DNA of 64,000 nucleotides from Silene latifolia (taxonomy: Eukaryota; Streptophyta; Magnoliopsida; Caryophyllales; Caryophyllaceae): positions 17,723,748 to 17,787,747 of the forward strand of contig NC_133530.1 in NCBI RefSeq assembly GCF_048544455.1. Reading direction: 5' to 3'. A program made the position numbers and the translations under genes. The notes under the pieces are model-generated. The model was not told the DNA's origin. It made no database searches and saw only the letters and a list, made by a program, of their open reading frames with translations. Positions 20,566 through 31,538 of this stretch are shown one piece after another. The first letter of the stretch is position 1. Each line of letters starts with the position of its first letter.

Positions 20566-22898
20566 TGTGGACAGCGGGCCGCTCACGGGGGCGCTTGGTG
20601 AGAAGCGAAGACAAGCGTTTGCATTTTGTATGGAGTCGCCACCAATTTTTATGGGAAATTGGAACCGTTCGAATACCTCGTGTCATGTCAAGACACAAAG
20701 TAGTGACATGAACACTAAGCAATCGTTACCCTTAGCATTCTATGTCTAGAATGACTCTCGTGGATGCCAATGAACACGGGTAATCACGGAGATCTGGAGT
20801 AAGGGGTGAGGGTACGTATTAGGAAGCTCTTTTGATCGAACACCTAATCCCGCCCGCCTCGATAGCGGCCTCTACTAATGATTAGGGAAGTTATTCGTAC
20901 TTGATATATCGTCGGCTATATGCATGAAATGCAACATCCATAGATTAATCCTAACATGTGAGAATTTATACTAAGTCGGTTGACATGTAATTAGCACACA
21001 ATTGGGTCGAAGTTGGATTTAATGCTCATTTACATGTGAGAACATACAAGCAATAAAAGAAATACAATAATTATGAATTACAATAATGAAAATTACAATA
21101 ATTACATTGGAATAGGCGATTTATATCGAAAATACCTTTAAAACGGATAATCTGAGAAAAAGGAATGAAAGAATAAAATTAATGAAGTAAACGAACAGAA
21201 GTTAGTGATATTACGGATAATAGTTAATTAATACGAGCTAATTAAACTAGGTCAAGGCAGAAACGGAGTTCAGGGACAGAAATCATCCTGGGAACAAAGC
21301 GGCGATTCTTTGCGTGCATTTCCAAGTGGGTGAGGCTGTGCCGGAACTACAAATCGTTAATGTTAATTGTTAATTTTATGGATCGATTGAATTATGTACT
21401 CGGATGAAAGTGATTTAATGTATTACATGAATGAGACGGAATTAAACGGATTAATTACATGAGATAATGATTAATTAGTGAATTAAACAAACTAACTAAA
21501 TTAATTAGGTTGAACATGATGAGTTAACGACGAATATGTGAATAAACAGAGGGAAATTATATCAAAGGTAAATTCCAGAAACTCAATATGAACAAATTGA
21601 ATCTCTAAAACCCGGAATTGAATTGAATGACGAAAACCCGCGAATATTGATTATAAGGGATTTAAGACGGATTTATAATGATTAAAACATGTGAATGATG
21701 ATGGATTATATACATATGATTATTAAACTATCATGTGAACGAAGAATTAATCAAGCAAACAAAATAAACAAAAGCAAGACGAAATTTACAAAGGACGAAG
21801 AAGAAGAAAAGAAGCAGGAAGGCTGCGGCCCTCACGAAGAGGCGCGGCAGGCTCGCGCTCCTTCGAAGAGGCGCAGCGATTCTTTGCGTCTTTTCTCAAC
21901 GTCTGTCTACTGGAAATCCGCAAAAACAGAGTTTTAAAGCACGGTTTTAGAAATCGATTTTAATGGTGTTTTCGACATAAATCTTACAATGGTGATACGG
22001 TAAATAAAATACAATAAATAAAAGAGGATTATACACCCTCAGACTTACATGTTGACGGAACGAGATGAACTAAGATATCGACTAGTGAATGCTCGACGCG
22101 AATGCAAAGAGAGTGCCCTCGTAAGAGGAAAACGATTGATTGATTAAGTTGATTAAGTGTAGTTGGTCAAATTGGTCGGTCATGCAACGGAGAGGCTGGT
22201 ACCCGGAAGGATCCGAGCTTACGTGGTCGGAAGTCCAAGCACGTAGGCGCCAATTAGTAAGAACAAAGTCTAGAATGCAAAGGGAGAAGAGAAGGGCGGA
22301 CACTCGCGTGAGAAATATGAGGAGCGAAAGCTCCTATTTATACTAATCACGTGAAGGAATAGGGTTTCGGAGACTCTTTGGAAGTGAATCTCGGAAAGAT
22401 ATGAAAAAGATACGTAAATCATGCAAAGAAGGGCCTGGGAAGAGGCGCAGCGATCATCTGCGTCTCTTGGAAGAGGCGCGGCCTTCTTGCGTCTTTTCCC
22501 GGGAGGTTTCCTCTATTTGAAGAAAGATTTCGCGTTTGAGTTATGGTAGGACGGAAATAATTCGATTATCTTATGAATATTACGGGATATTATTTGCCAA
22601 AAGATAAAATTTATAAAATATGGAATAGAAATATCCGGAACATTCCAGAACATTATGACTCGGGATTTAACAGTTATCAGAAAATGGAGACGGTTTTTGA
22701 CCCGGACTCCGAATGTACACTAATTACTGCCAAAACGACCGTATCAGGACATAGATGACAACTAAGAGGTCAACATTAATATTTGAGCAAACACTTGACG
22801 ATAATCTTACGAACTGTCACAAATCGTTCCGCGAATCAAACATGCGGCCCAATCATCACCGGGTGTTTTGCGGGAGGTGCAGAAATGAGGTATCTACA
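20566..22898 (-). repeat. 5' LTR of the first Tat element
   Basis: It is 2333 bp, from TGTGGACAGC to GTATCTACA on the plus strand, so TGTAGATAC...TGTCCACA in element orientation. A matching but diverged copy lies inverted at 25125-27539. GC-rich motifs around AAGAGGCGCAG recur inside (21830-21880 and 22435-22500). A TATA-like TTTATACTAATC on the plus strand near 22335 (minus TAGTATAAATA) marks the likely promoter. Confidence 0.88.
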
Positions 22899-22970
22899 AA
22901 CATAGCTTAGGCACACACCTGAACTACGATCTGGTTTGATTTCACTTCACGTGAATACGTAGGCAGTCCT

Positions 22971-25109
22971 CAGGGACACAACCATCCCCACTTCCAACTT
23001 TCAAATCTCAATTATCAACCACCTCAACCATCAACTTTCAACCTCTATTTCAACCTTCCAACCTCAATTAACATCCCTTCCACAACCAACATCTCTATAC
23101 TGGGGGCTCCTTATTGTCGCCCAACCTCTTTTTTCACCAAATTCCAGAATCATCCTCTCATCCTGGAGGCTTCTCTTCCAAGATGCCACCCTTCCTTTAT
23201 TCCTATCTTATTCTAAGTCTAGCTAGTACTCGGTCCGGACAATGACAAAGATCTTAGATCAATTCTCCAAGTCATCGTGGCTCAAGAGGGGTCTCTTTTA
23301 CAGCAAACGGTGGTGAAAGAAGTCCTAGTAGACAGATGATCCATGGCTCATGCCTTGTCTTTATATGCCTTCATCATTCTTGCAATTCTTATACCTTTGG
23401 AACTGATACGCGTTACCACCCACACTTGGCTTGGGTTACGCATACTTAAACAAAGTCTGTCAAAGTCAACCCTGTGTCACGTCAAATCTAAGTTAGTGTC
23501 GCGTCAGTCAAACCTAAGTCTGTATTTCACGTCCGTATAAGGTCTGTGTCATGACAAGTCATATGTCTAAAGCCCATTGAATATGCATAACAAACGACAA
23601 ACTTCTTTGAAAAAGTTTTAAACAACTTTTATAAATAAACAACTTTTGCACAACTTTTGTGTTTCCTCATTCGAGGTCCATGTGATAATCGCTTACGTGC
23701 ATATACTAGATTGCATTCTTGTGTGGCTACTAACCATGCAGGTAAGTATTGGAAGCAGTACTTTACCAAGACCTCGCTTGTCACAACGAGCGAGTATTTC
23801 CCGACAGGTGTTTCGACACGCCTTCATTATATTTCCCCAAGCGAGAGTAAGCGGATAGACAATCTCTCTCAAGACATGGAAATAAAATCCCGATTATGTT
23901 CCCCAACGAGAGTTCACGACCGACAGTCACTTCCTCTTGAGACATGGAGATCAACATCAACCCCAAGACTTATCGAAGTTTGTTAGAAGACGACCCAAGC
24001 AGATTTCTCCCAGCAGTTCCCGTCTGTGTCCTGCTACCCTTGACATTTTTGTTTCCTCATAGAGTTCGGCAAAGGTGGCGTTCTCCAGAAGTTCCCAGGC
24101 CTCCTTCCTTAGGTTCGTAACCCAAAGTAGGTTTCTTACCCCCTAGATTCTTAGATCCCAAAATGGCTTCCCATATGTTCATAAACCTTTAAACTCCCAC
24201 ACCAACGACCTTAGGTTCATAAACCCATAAATCCTTTTGGAGTTCTCGTACCCCTCAGAAAGCTTAAGTGCATGCGTTCAAAACAAGAATTAGTAACACA
24301 GTAAGTTCCTAAACTTAACCCTAGATCCCAAATCCTCTTAGGTTCACAAGCCTTTAAGTTCCCATACAAGCCTTTCCTTTCCTTTTAGGTTCATACACCC
24401 AACTCTTTAGGTAACCCTTTTCAGGATAAACCCTTCAGATCTTTCAGAAACTTACCTTAATCTTTCAGACAACCCTTCAGATAACCCTTAGATATCCCTT
24501 TCAGGATAATCCTTCCTTCAACCTTATCCCTTTAGATAACCTTCCTATATTCGGATAACTTTCAGATACCCTTCAGATAACCCCTTAGATATCCCTTTCA
24601 GGATAATCCTTCCTTCAGCCTTATCCCTTCAAGATAATCCTTCATATGTTGATCCTTTCAGTAACCTTCAGATAACTCCTTTTCAGTTAAGTCCCCTCCA
24701 GCCTTCCCTTTAGAGAGAACTATCCCTTCAGTTCTTTCCTTTAGAGAGAGATAGCCTTCAGAGTTAGCCTTCAAAAGTATTAAGAAGTTTTCTCAGAATC
24801 CCTGTGACCCCTAATGCCTTCAGACACCAAGTTATCTTCAGACCAAAGAGTTTTTTTCGAAGCGTCTTCAGTTCCGTTTCACCCAGGGGTATCTCAGGTA
24901 TGGTCTCTTGTTATAGCTGGCGAGCTTCCTTACGTAGTCTAATGGACTTTAAACGACCCTCCCCGATAGTCGACAGACTCTAAAATGTTCCCGACGACAG
25001 GTCCTTGGTTCAGACCCCTTGAACCGCCTCGCGTCGCCATAGTCGTCAGGTTATAATCTTCGATTGACCTGATGGCTATACTTTGACTTTCGCCTTGTCC
25101 AAGCCTCAG
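22971..25109 (+). repeat. Non-coding 3' region with degenerate short tandem repeats
   Basis: No gene is visible. From about 24400 to 24800 the sequence is made of variants of CTTCAGATAACC and CCCTTTCAGGATAATCC. A longer unit of about 100 bp is seen twice (about 24470-24540 and 24574-24640). Amplified tandem repeats in the 3' region are known from some Tat families such as Retand. Confidence 0.65.
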
Positions 25110-25124
25110 TCAAAGTGGGGGCTC
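25110..25124 (+). other. Polypurine tract of the second Tat element
   Basis: TCAAAGTGGGGGCTC directly precedes the LTR start TGTAGACACC. This is the usual plus-strand primer position. Confidence 0.85.
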
Positions 25125-27539
25125 TGTAGACACCTCGTTTCTGCACCTCCCGCAAACCACCCGGTGATGATTGGGCCGCATGTTTGGTACGCGGAACGAT
25201 TTGTGACAGTTCGTAAGTTTATCGTCAAGTGATTGCTCAAACATTAATGTCGACCTCTTAGTTGTCATCTACGTCCCGATACGGTCGTTTTGGCAGTAAT
25301 TAGAGTACATTCGGAGTCCGGGTCAAAAACCGTCTCCCTTTTCTGATAACTGTTAAATCCCGAGTCGGAATATTCTGGAATGTTCCGGGTATTTCTATTC
25401 CATATTCCATAAATTTTATCTTTTGGCAAATAATATCCCTTAATATTAATAAGATAATCGAATTATTTCCGTCCTACCATAACTCAAACGCGGAAATCTT
25501 TCTTCAGCAGGAGGAAACCTCCTGGGAATAGACGCAACGGCGAGTCTTTGCGCCTCTTCCAAGAGACGCAGTGGCTGCTGCGCCTTTTCCCAGGCCCTTC
25601 TTTGCATATCTTACGTATCGTTTTCATATCTTTCCGAGATTCACTTCCAAAGAGTCTCCGAAACCCTATTCCCCCGTGTGATTAGTATAAATAAGAGCCT
25701 TCGTTCCTCATATTTCTCACGCGAGTGTCCGCCCTTCTCTTCTCCCTTTGCATTCTAGACTCTGTTCTTACTTATTGGCGCCTACGTGCTTGAACTTTTG
25801 ACCACGTAAGCTCGGATCTTTCCGGGTACCAGCCTCTCCGTTGCATGACCGACCAATTTGACCAACTACACCTCAATCAACTTAATTAATCAATCGTTTT
25901 CCTCTTACGAGGGCACTCTCTTTGCATTCGCGTCGAGCATCACTAATCGATATCTTAGTTCTTCTCGTTTCGTCAACATGTAAGTCTGAGGGTGTATAAT
26001 CCTTATTTATTTATTGTATTTTAATTATCGTATCACTCATGTAAGGTTTATGTCGAAAATACCTCATTAAAACCGATTTCTAAAACCGTCTTTAAAACCT
26101 CTTTTTACGGATTTTTAAGATCGATCGAGAAAAGACGCAGAATCGCTGCGCCTCTTGAAGGAGCGAGTTCTGCCGCGCCTCTTCGTGAGGCTGCCACAGT
26201 TCCTGCTTCTTTTCTTCTTCCCTCGTCCTCTGTAATTCGTCGTTGATTATTTGTTTTCACTTGTTTTCTTTAATTCTTCGGTACAATAGTTTAATAATCA
26301 TATGTATATTGTTATAATCATTCATCCACATATTTTAATCGTCATAAATCCGACCTTAAATCCCTTATAATCCAATATTCGCGGGTTTTCGTCATTAAAT
26401 TCAATTCCGGGTTGTAGAGATTCAATTTGTTCATATTGGGTTTCTGGAATTCGTCTTTGATATAGTCTAATCTGTCTTTTTGTCATGTTCATCGCATATT
26501 CGTCATTAATCCATCTTATCTAACTTAGTTAATTGATTTCAATAGAGGACTCATTAATATTTTTCACTTCTATCATTATTCCATCATGTAAATAATTCGT
26601 TTGCATTCGTCTCAATCATGTTTTACTGTTTTTATGACCCATTCATATGTAAATAACATGTTAATCACTTCCATCCGAGTAAATAATTTAATTAATCATT
26701 AAAATCACCAATCGACATTAACGACTTGCAATTACGGCTTCACGACCAGACCGAGCCAAGGAACAGACGCGAGCGTCTCGCGCTATTCTTAAGACGCACT
26801 CTGCTGCGCTTTGTTTCTGGCCGAGTTCGTCTCGAACTCCGTTTTTGCCTTGACTTAGTTTAATTAGTTTACGTATTGACTAACTAATATCCGTAATATC
26901 ACGCTAATTCCCGTTCCTTAATTTAATTTATTCTTTTATTCCTTTTTCTCAAATTATCCGTTTTAAAGGTATTTTCGACATAAATCGCCTATCCCAATGT
27001 AATTATTGTAATTTTCATTATTGCAATTCATAGTTATTGTATTTCTTTCATTCTTTGTATGCTTTCACATGTAAATGAGCATTAAATCCAACTTCGACCC
27101 AATTGTATGCTAAATTACGTGTTAACCGACTTAGTTATATTCTCACATGTTAGGATTAAAACTTGGATGTTGCATTGCATGTATATAACCGACGATATAT
27201 CAAGTACGAATAACTTCCCTAATCATTAGTAGAGGCCGCTATCGAGGCGGGCGGGATTAGGTGTTCGATCAAAAGAGCTTCCTAATACGTACCCTCACCC
27301 CTTACTCCAGATCTCCGTGAGCACCCGTGTTCATTGGCATCCATGAGAGTCATTCTAGACATAGAATGCTAAGGGTAACGATTGCTTAGTGTTCATGTCA
27401 CTACTTTATGTCTTGACATGACATGAGGTATTCGAACGGTTCCAATTTCCCATAAAAATTGGTGGCGACTCCATACAAAATGCAAACGCTTGTTTTTCGA
27501 CCTTCACCAAGCGCCCCCGTGGGCGGCCCGCTGTCCACA
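25125..27539 (+). repeat. 3' LTR of the second Tat element
   Basis: It is 2415 bp, from TGTAGACACC to GCTGTCCACA. It is an inverted, diverged relative of 20566-22898; long blocks such as 27340-27480 match almost perfectly. A TATA element ATTAGTATAAATA lies at 25681-25693. It is followed by Copia-derived sequence, so the element had inserted into an older Copia element. Confidence 0.88.
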
Positions 27540-27550
27540 CTTCCCACTAG

Positions 27551-27995
27551 CAAGAAATCTATTTCTTGAAAATGGGTGTTCAAATTTAAGCATAAGTCAG
27601 ATGACACCATTGAATGATATACGGCAAGATTAGCAGTGAAAGGTTTTACACAAAAGGAAGGGATAGATTACACTGAGACATTCTCTCCTGTGGTCAAAAT
27701 GACTACAGTCGGATCATTGGTAGCTGTGGCAGTAAAGAAGAAATGGAGTATGAGTCTATTGGATGTCAATAATGCTTTTCTTCATGGTGATTTACATGAA
27801 GAGGTTTATATGAAGTTACCACCAGATCTTCAAGTTAAAGATAAGAAGCTCGTTTGCAAATTGGAAAAGTCCCTTTGGTTTGAAGCAGGCCTCTAGGCAG
27901 TGAAATGCCAAATTGTGTCAATCTCTAAGGTCCAGAGGGTACAAGCAATCCCTAAATGATTACTCTTTGTTTACAAAGAAAAATAATGGAAACTT
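27551..27995 (+). pseudogene. Copia reverse transcriptase fragment, plus strand
   Basis: The plus strand reads KWVFKFKHKSD, a stop, then [20 protein letters not shown], the RT core block [15 protein letters not shown], a frame change, and [13 protein letters not shown]. It ends abruptly near NDYSLFTKKNNG at about 27990, before the YVDD site. It faces the integrase of the neighbouring Copia piece tail to tail. It is probably part of the same element, rearranged. Confidence 0.8.
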
Positions 27996-28002
27996 TTGAT
28001 GA

Positions 28003-28448
28003 AGACAAAGACATTACTTTTGCAAGACAATAAGTGAGTCTATGTACACCTTGTAAAATCATCAACTATTGTTAAGAAATATTTATAGCCATTGTATGTG
28101 GCAGTATGATATGGACCCCAAAGATCAATACGAACTAATTCAAAAGGTTGAAGAGAAATGGATGTACTGGAAGTAAAAGACAATCTGTGTTGCCTGGCTT
28201 TTGTACAAATAAAACAGGAAAGTAATGTTCTCATTAACAGATGGAACATTACAAATTTGTTTGAGTTTATAGAGTGGCAAATGGCCTAACCTATGATGCC
28301 AAACATTACAATCTTCAGTAGTGATTACAGAATTAGAACTACTTTTATTAAAAGAAGCATCTTGTACAGCTTGTTTATTCTGTGTGAGTAGGTATAGATC
28401 ATTATAGTTTCTACCAAGGACCAAGTGCCTCTTGGAATAGTCCTGCAA
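28003..28448 (-). pseudogene. Copia GAG-pre-integrase and integrase start
   Basis: VWHHRLGHLPLYKLKQI is the zinc-binding part. LVRIDLWGPYHTATYNGYKYF and TIVDDFTRCTW give the first two core blocks, including the first aspartate. The frame changes between them near 28200. Downstream THLLSCKSN runs to the junction at about 28000, so the second aspartate and glutamate are lost. Confidence 0.8.
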
Positions 28449-28485
28449 ATAATAGATGGTTGGAGTGTGAAGCTAACTACTGAAT

Positions 28486-29493
28486 TCAGTTGTTTATCAA
28501 CTTACTAATTGATAACAAGTTAAATTTGAAACAAAGAACATAAAGAACATCGTGTAAAGACAAATCAAATGTAAGAGGCACAAAACCAACAATATCAATG
28601 CATACAACAGAACCATTAGGCAAAAAGATAGAATAGGGTTTAGTCAAAATCCTGAAGTCAGAAAACAAAACTTTGTTGGAACACATATGATCACTAGCTC
28701 CTGTATCAAGAAACCAAGAATTGAAATAAGGATTACCTGCAAAATTAGAAGAGGAAGCTGGTCCTGTATGAGAATCAGATTGATTTCCACCAGATGTTAA
28801 CGACCCAGAAGTAAACCCTGCTGGAGCATCAACTAACACACCTTCTTGATCATTAAAAACATTTCCTGCAAACCTCATGTTCCTGTTCTGGAGATGCCTG
28901 CAAATGTCGATTTTGTGACCATACTTCTTGCAGTAATTACAAAAAGGTGGAGGAGGAACAACATTATCTGCTACTGGATTCTTGGGGTTGAAATTGTTTG
29001 ACTGCTGTGAATTATTCTGAGAGTTCTGATGGAAATACAATCGCTTGTTATTGTAAGGTGCCTGAGAGGTGGAACCAGCAAGGACTTGTTTATTGTAAGT
29101 CTTCTGAGTGTACCCATTATAGGAATTGATGTAAGGAAATCCACCATTGCTATTACCAGAGCTGTTACCATATGTACCTCTGTAACCTCCTTTGTTGTTA
29201 TTACTAGGATAAAGTGCAGCGGAATCAGATTGAAGATTAGCAGTATTGTGAATTTCCTTTTGACCCTCTTCTTGCAGAAGATTGTTGTATTTGCTAGACA
29301 ACTTTCGTAAAGGATTTTGGATCAAAATAGTACCAAGAATAAAAACATAAGAATCATTTAATCCCATTAAAAATTGAACAATTTTCTGATTTTCTTGAAA
29401 CTTCTGTTGTTTAACTTTCGCACCACATTGACAATTGCATGAGCATGGAGGATTCATGCCCATACCATCAATTTCATCCCAGATGGACTTCAT
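28486..29493 (-). pseudogene. Copia Gag C-terminal half, zinc knuckle and protease
   Basis: The 335-codon frame shows the Gag region FLMGLNDSYVFILGTILIQNP. A long Asn/Gly/Ser/Gln-rich linker follows, then the knuckle FCNYCKKYGHKIDICRHL and the protease SWFLDTGASDHMCSN with DTG intact. It starts in another frame from the N-terminal half. Confidence 0.85.
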
Positions 29494-29597
29494 CTGGGTG
29501 AAATATGTAGAGATACTGTCATTTCCCTGAGAGAAATCAGATAGTTTCTTCTGAGTACCATACAGTTGTGCTCCGTTGCTCTGACCAAACCTGTCTT

Positions 29598-29942
29598 CTA
29601 ACTCAAACCAAGCAATTTCAGCAGAGTTAGTGAGTTACTATAGAGAATAGATTTACCAATCTCTGAAGAACAAGAATTCAGTATCCAAGAGAAAACGATG
29701 TCGTTGCAACGCTGCCAAAACTTTGATGTTGGTGCTGTAGTAACAGGCTTTAGAAGACTGCCATCAATGAATCCCAAATTGTTATTCGCAGAAAGTGCAA
29801 TCAACATAGCACGTCTCCAACCTCCATACCCAGTGCCATCAAAAACAGTACCAACTAACTTTATGCCTGGAATATAGGAATGATGAACAAAGTGAGTATC
29901 ATCAGGTCCAATCGTAGCATTGTTATCAGAGTTTTCTGGCAT
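29598..29942 (-). pseudogene. Copia Gag N-terminal half
   Basis: MPENSDNNATIGPDDTHFVH then FDGTGYGGWRRAMLIALSAN and the SFWQRCNDIVFSWILN-like block are typical of plant Copia Gag (the UBN2/retrotran_gag_3 region). A shift near 29600-29490 separates it from the rest. The start ATG at 29940-29942 lies about 130 bp after the primer binding site. Confidence 0.82.
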
Positions 29943-30065
29943 TGTTGTGTAGATATGAAAGAAAAAAAAGAAAAAGAATGAAGAAAAAGTGGAGAAAAGA
30001 AGAACTGTAAGCTATAAGAACGGAAATTGAAGATGAAGATATGCAGAAACAAGATCAACTCCTGT

Positions 30066-30076
30066 CTCTAATACCA
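30066..30076 (-). other. Primer binding site of the second Copia element
   Basis: The minus strand reads TGGTATTAGAG directly at the LTR end. It is a one-base variant of the initiator tRNA-Met site TGGTATCAGAG. Confidence 0.8.
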
Positions 30077-30128
30077 TGTTGGTAACAAAATTTGATCATG
30101 CTTGTTATGATGTGATGTGATGATTATG
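30077..30128 (-). repeat. Copia 5' LTR, inner 52 bp (split copy)
   Basis: The stretch begins TGTTGGTAAC at the primer site and runs to the duplicated TTATG. The LTR resumes at 52144 and ends CTCCAACA at 52332. Rejoined, the LTR would be about 241 bp with TG and CA ends. Confidence 0.82.
30124..30128. repeat. Target site duplication TTATG, left copy (right copy 52139-52143)
   Basis: TTATG precedes TGTGACACCC at 30129 and follows GTATTACA at 52138. The two sides together rebuild the short Copia LTR. Confidence 0.9.
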
Positions 30129-31538
30129 TGTGACACCCCCATACTCCAAGTGCCTTACCAGGACCACTTAAGGTAGAAGAACGTCACCATCTCAGCTACC
30201 CGAGTCAATGATAATCAAATGACAATGAAGAAACATGATTTAAATAACAATATAGTTTAAAGTGATTACATGATCAAAACCAAAATTGTTAAACCGAAAT
30301 ACAAGGTTCTCAGACGGTCTACTGATAAAACTGTCAAAACTATAAAACATCGTCTGACACAGCGGAAGACTTCTAACTGCCACGTGATGACTCATCCCAT
30401 CTATCCCATACGCGACATATCATACCTGCTCAATAACTGCTCACCATCCCCGAATGGATCACCACAGTTTTTAAAACATTTAAACATGGTCAGTACTAAT
30501 CACACAATTCAATCACAAAAAGACAAGAATCAGCACAGTTCAATCGTCACATCAACCCGAACTCCATCACCAACTCCTCAATACTGACCACACACTAAAG
30601 TGTGTAGCCTTGCCAGAATACCCATCGCAACAGGTTACTCCTCGCCGCCAGTGGGGGACCGCAGCCGTTCCCACCTAAGCCCCGCTGATCTCCATCGAGC
30701 GATAAACCCAAATCCATTAATGTGCACATCCCTTCTGTGGCGGGTTCCACAGTAGGCGAATAATGGGCGTGAAGCCACTCCCGCAAGTGACTCCACTCAG
30801 CCAGGGACGCACCCCGAAGAACACAGACAGATACAATCAACAACAACCAACAATGATAAAATCCACATCCGTCACAACACCAATATGATACTTTAACAAC
30901 AAATCACAATCAACACCAAACCACATTATGTGACTAATACTGAGTAGGGAAACCCTACCTGAAATGCAAACACAAGCAGACGATCTTATCAGTTGTCTCA
31001 AAACCTTTACTCTACGAATCCTCCTCCTATCACATAATCACATCATTACTAACAATACAACTAATCACAAAAACCCCCAATCCCATAAATTAGGGTTTAA
31101 ACAAAGACAACCAAATGCTATAAAATTGGTATGTAGATCTTACCCTTGACGCAAGGATCACTACGACGCAAAGAATAATGAAATCCGACCTCTCAAGCTC
31201 CGGGATTTGCCAATAACGCGGATGAAGAGAACAACGTAGTTTTAAATCTCCCTTGAGTGAACTAGGTTTATGAAAAGTGTTTAGGGAAGAAGACGATATA
31301 AAATATATACTAATCCGCGTCATTAACAAAACCCGTCAAAATATTACCCGTTAACCGACTTACTCGATCGAGTAACTAACGTACTCGATCGAGTGCCACT
31401 TACTCGATCGAGTACCAAGGCTACTCGATCGAGTACCCTACAGACAGAATACTGTTTCGTAACTCAAAACACACTTACTCGATAGAGTAAGGCCCACTCC
31501 ATAGAGTACCCAGAGACTCATAAAACCATAGTATTACA
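30129..31538 (-). repeat. Left LTR (3' LTR) of the LARD-like element
   Basis: It is 1410 bp, TGTGACACCC to TATTACA on the plus strand. It includes a GC-rich block (30630-30800) and four TACTCGATCGAGTA-type palindromes (31363-31435). Open frames within it (30270-30587, 30595-30846) recur in the right LTR and show no family features. Confidence 0.88.
31359..31500. repeat. Cluster of TACTCGATCGAGTA palindromes in the left LTR
   Basis: Four copies of ACTCGATCGAGT spaced by about 6-12 bp, then two decayed copies (ACTCGATAGAGTA, CTCCATAGAGTA). The right LTR (about 52000-52110) keeps only two full copies plus two decayed ones. Confidence 0.85.

Larger units (their letters stand above)
12474..22898 (-). 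mobile_element. Tat/Ogre-type Ty3/gypsy element, gag-pol and 5' LTR
   Basis: The minus strand carries gag, protease, RT, RNase H, a second RNase H of archaeal type, and integrase, then the conserved post-pol block. The second RNase H is typical of the Tat group. The primer binding site and a 2333-bp LTR lie on the right. The 3' LTR is not in the window. The element probably extends left through the antisense DUF7745 gene, so the left limit given is a minimum. The coding frames have one in-frame stop and several shifts. It is inserted in the 3' region of another Tat element. Confidence 0.85.
22899..27539 (+). mobile_element. Second Tat element, 3' end only (post-pol region and 3' LTR)
   Basis: Right after the first Tat LTR, the plus strand shows the post-pol block (GAACTACG at 22921, GTGAATACGTAGGCAG at about 22950). 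A 2.1-kb non-coding stretch follows, then the purine tract and an LTR of 2415 bp. Gag, pol and the 5' LTR are not in the window; they should lie beyond the far end of the first Tat element. The first element is therefore inserted in the second, in opposite orientation. Confidence 0.8.
27996..30076 (-). mobile_element. Copia element, gag to mid-integrase, minus strand
   Basis: From right to left come the primer binding site (30066-30076), Gag, zinc knuckle, protease, pre-integrase domain and the first half of integrase. The copy stops inside integrase at about 28000. The 5' LTR (30077 onward) is split by a 22-kb insertion and resumes at 52144. Confidence 0.85.

Noticed and set aside
30270..30846. 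Open frames on both strands (105 and 83 codons)
   Set aside because: They recur almost unchanged at 36264-36876 because both are LTR copies; no protein family features.
31359..31500. Regularly spaced palindromes as a possible CRISPR-like array
   Set aside because: Spacing is irregular, the genome is a plant, and the array lies inside an LTR.
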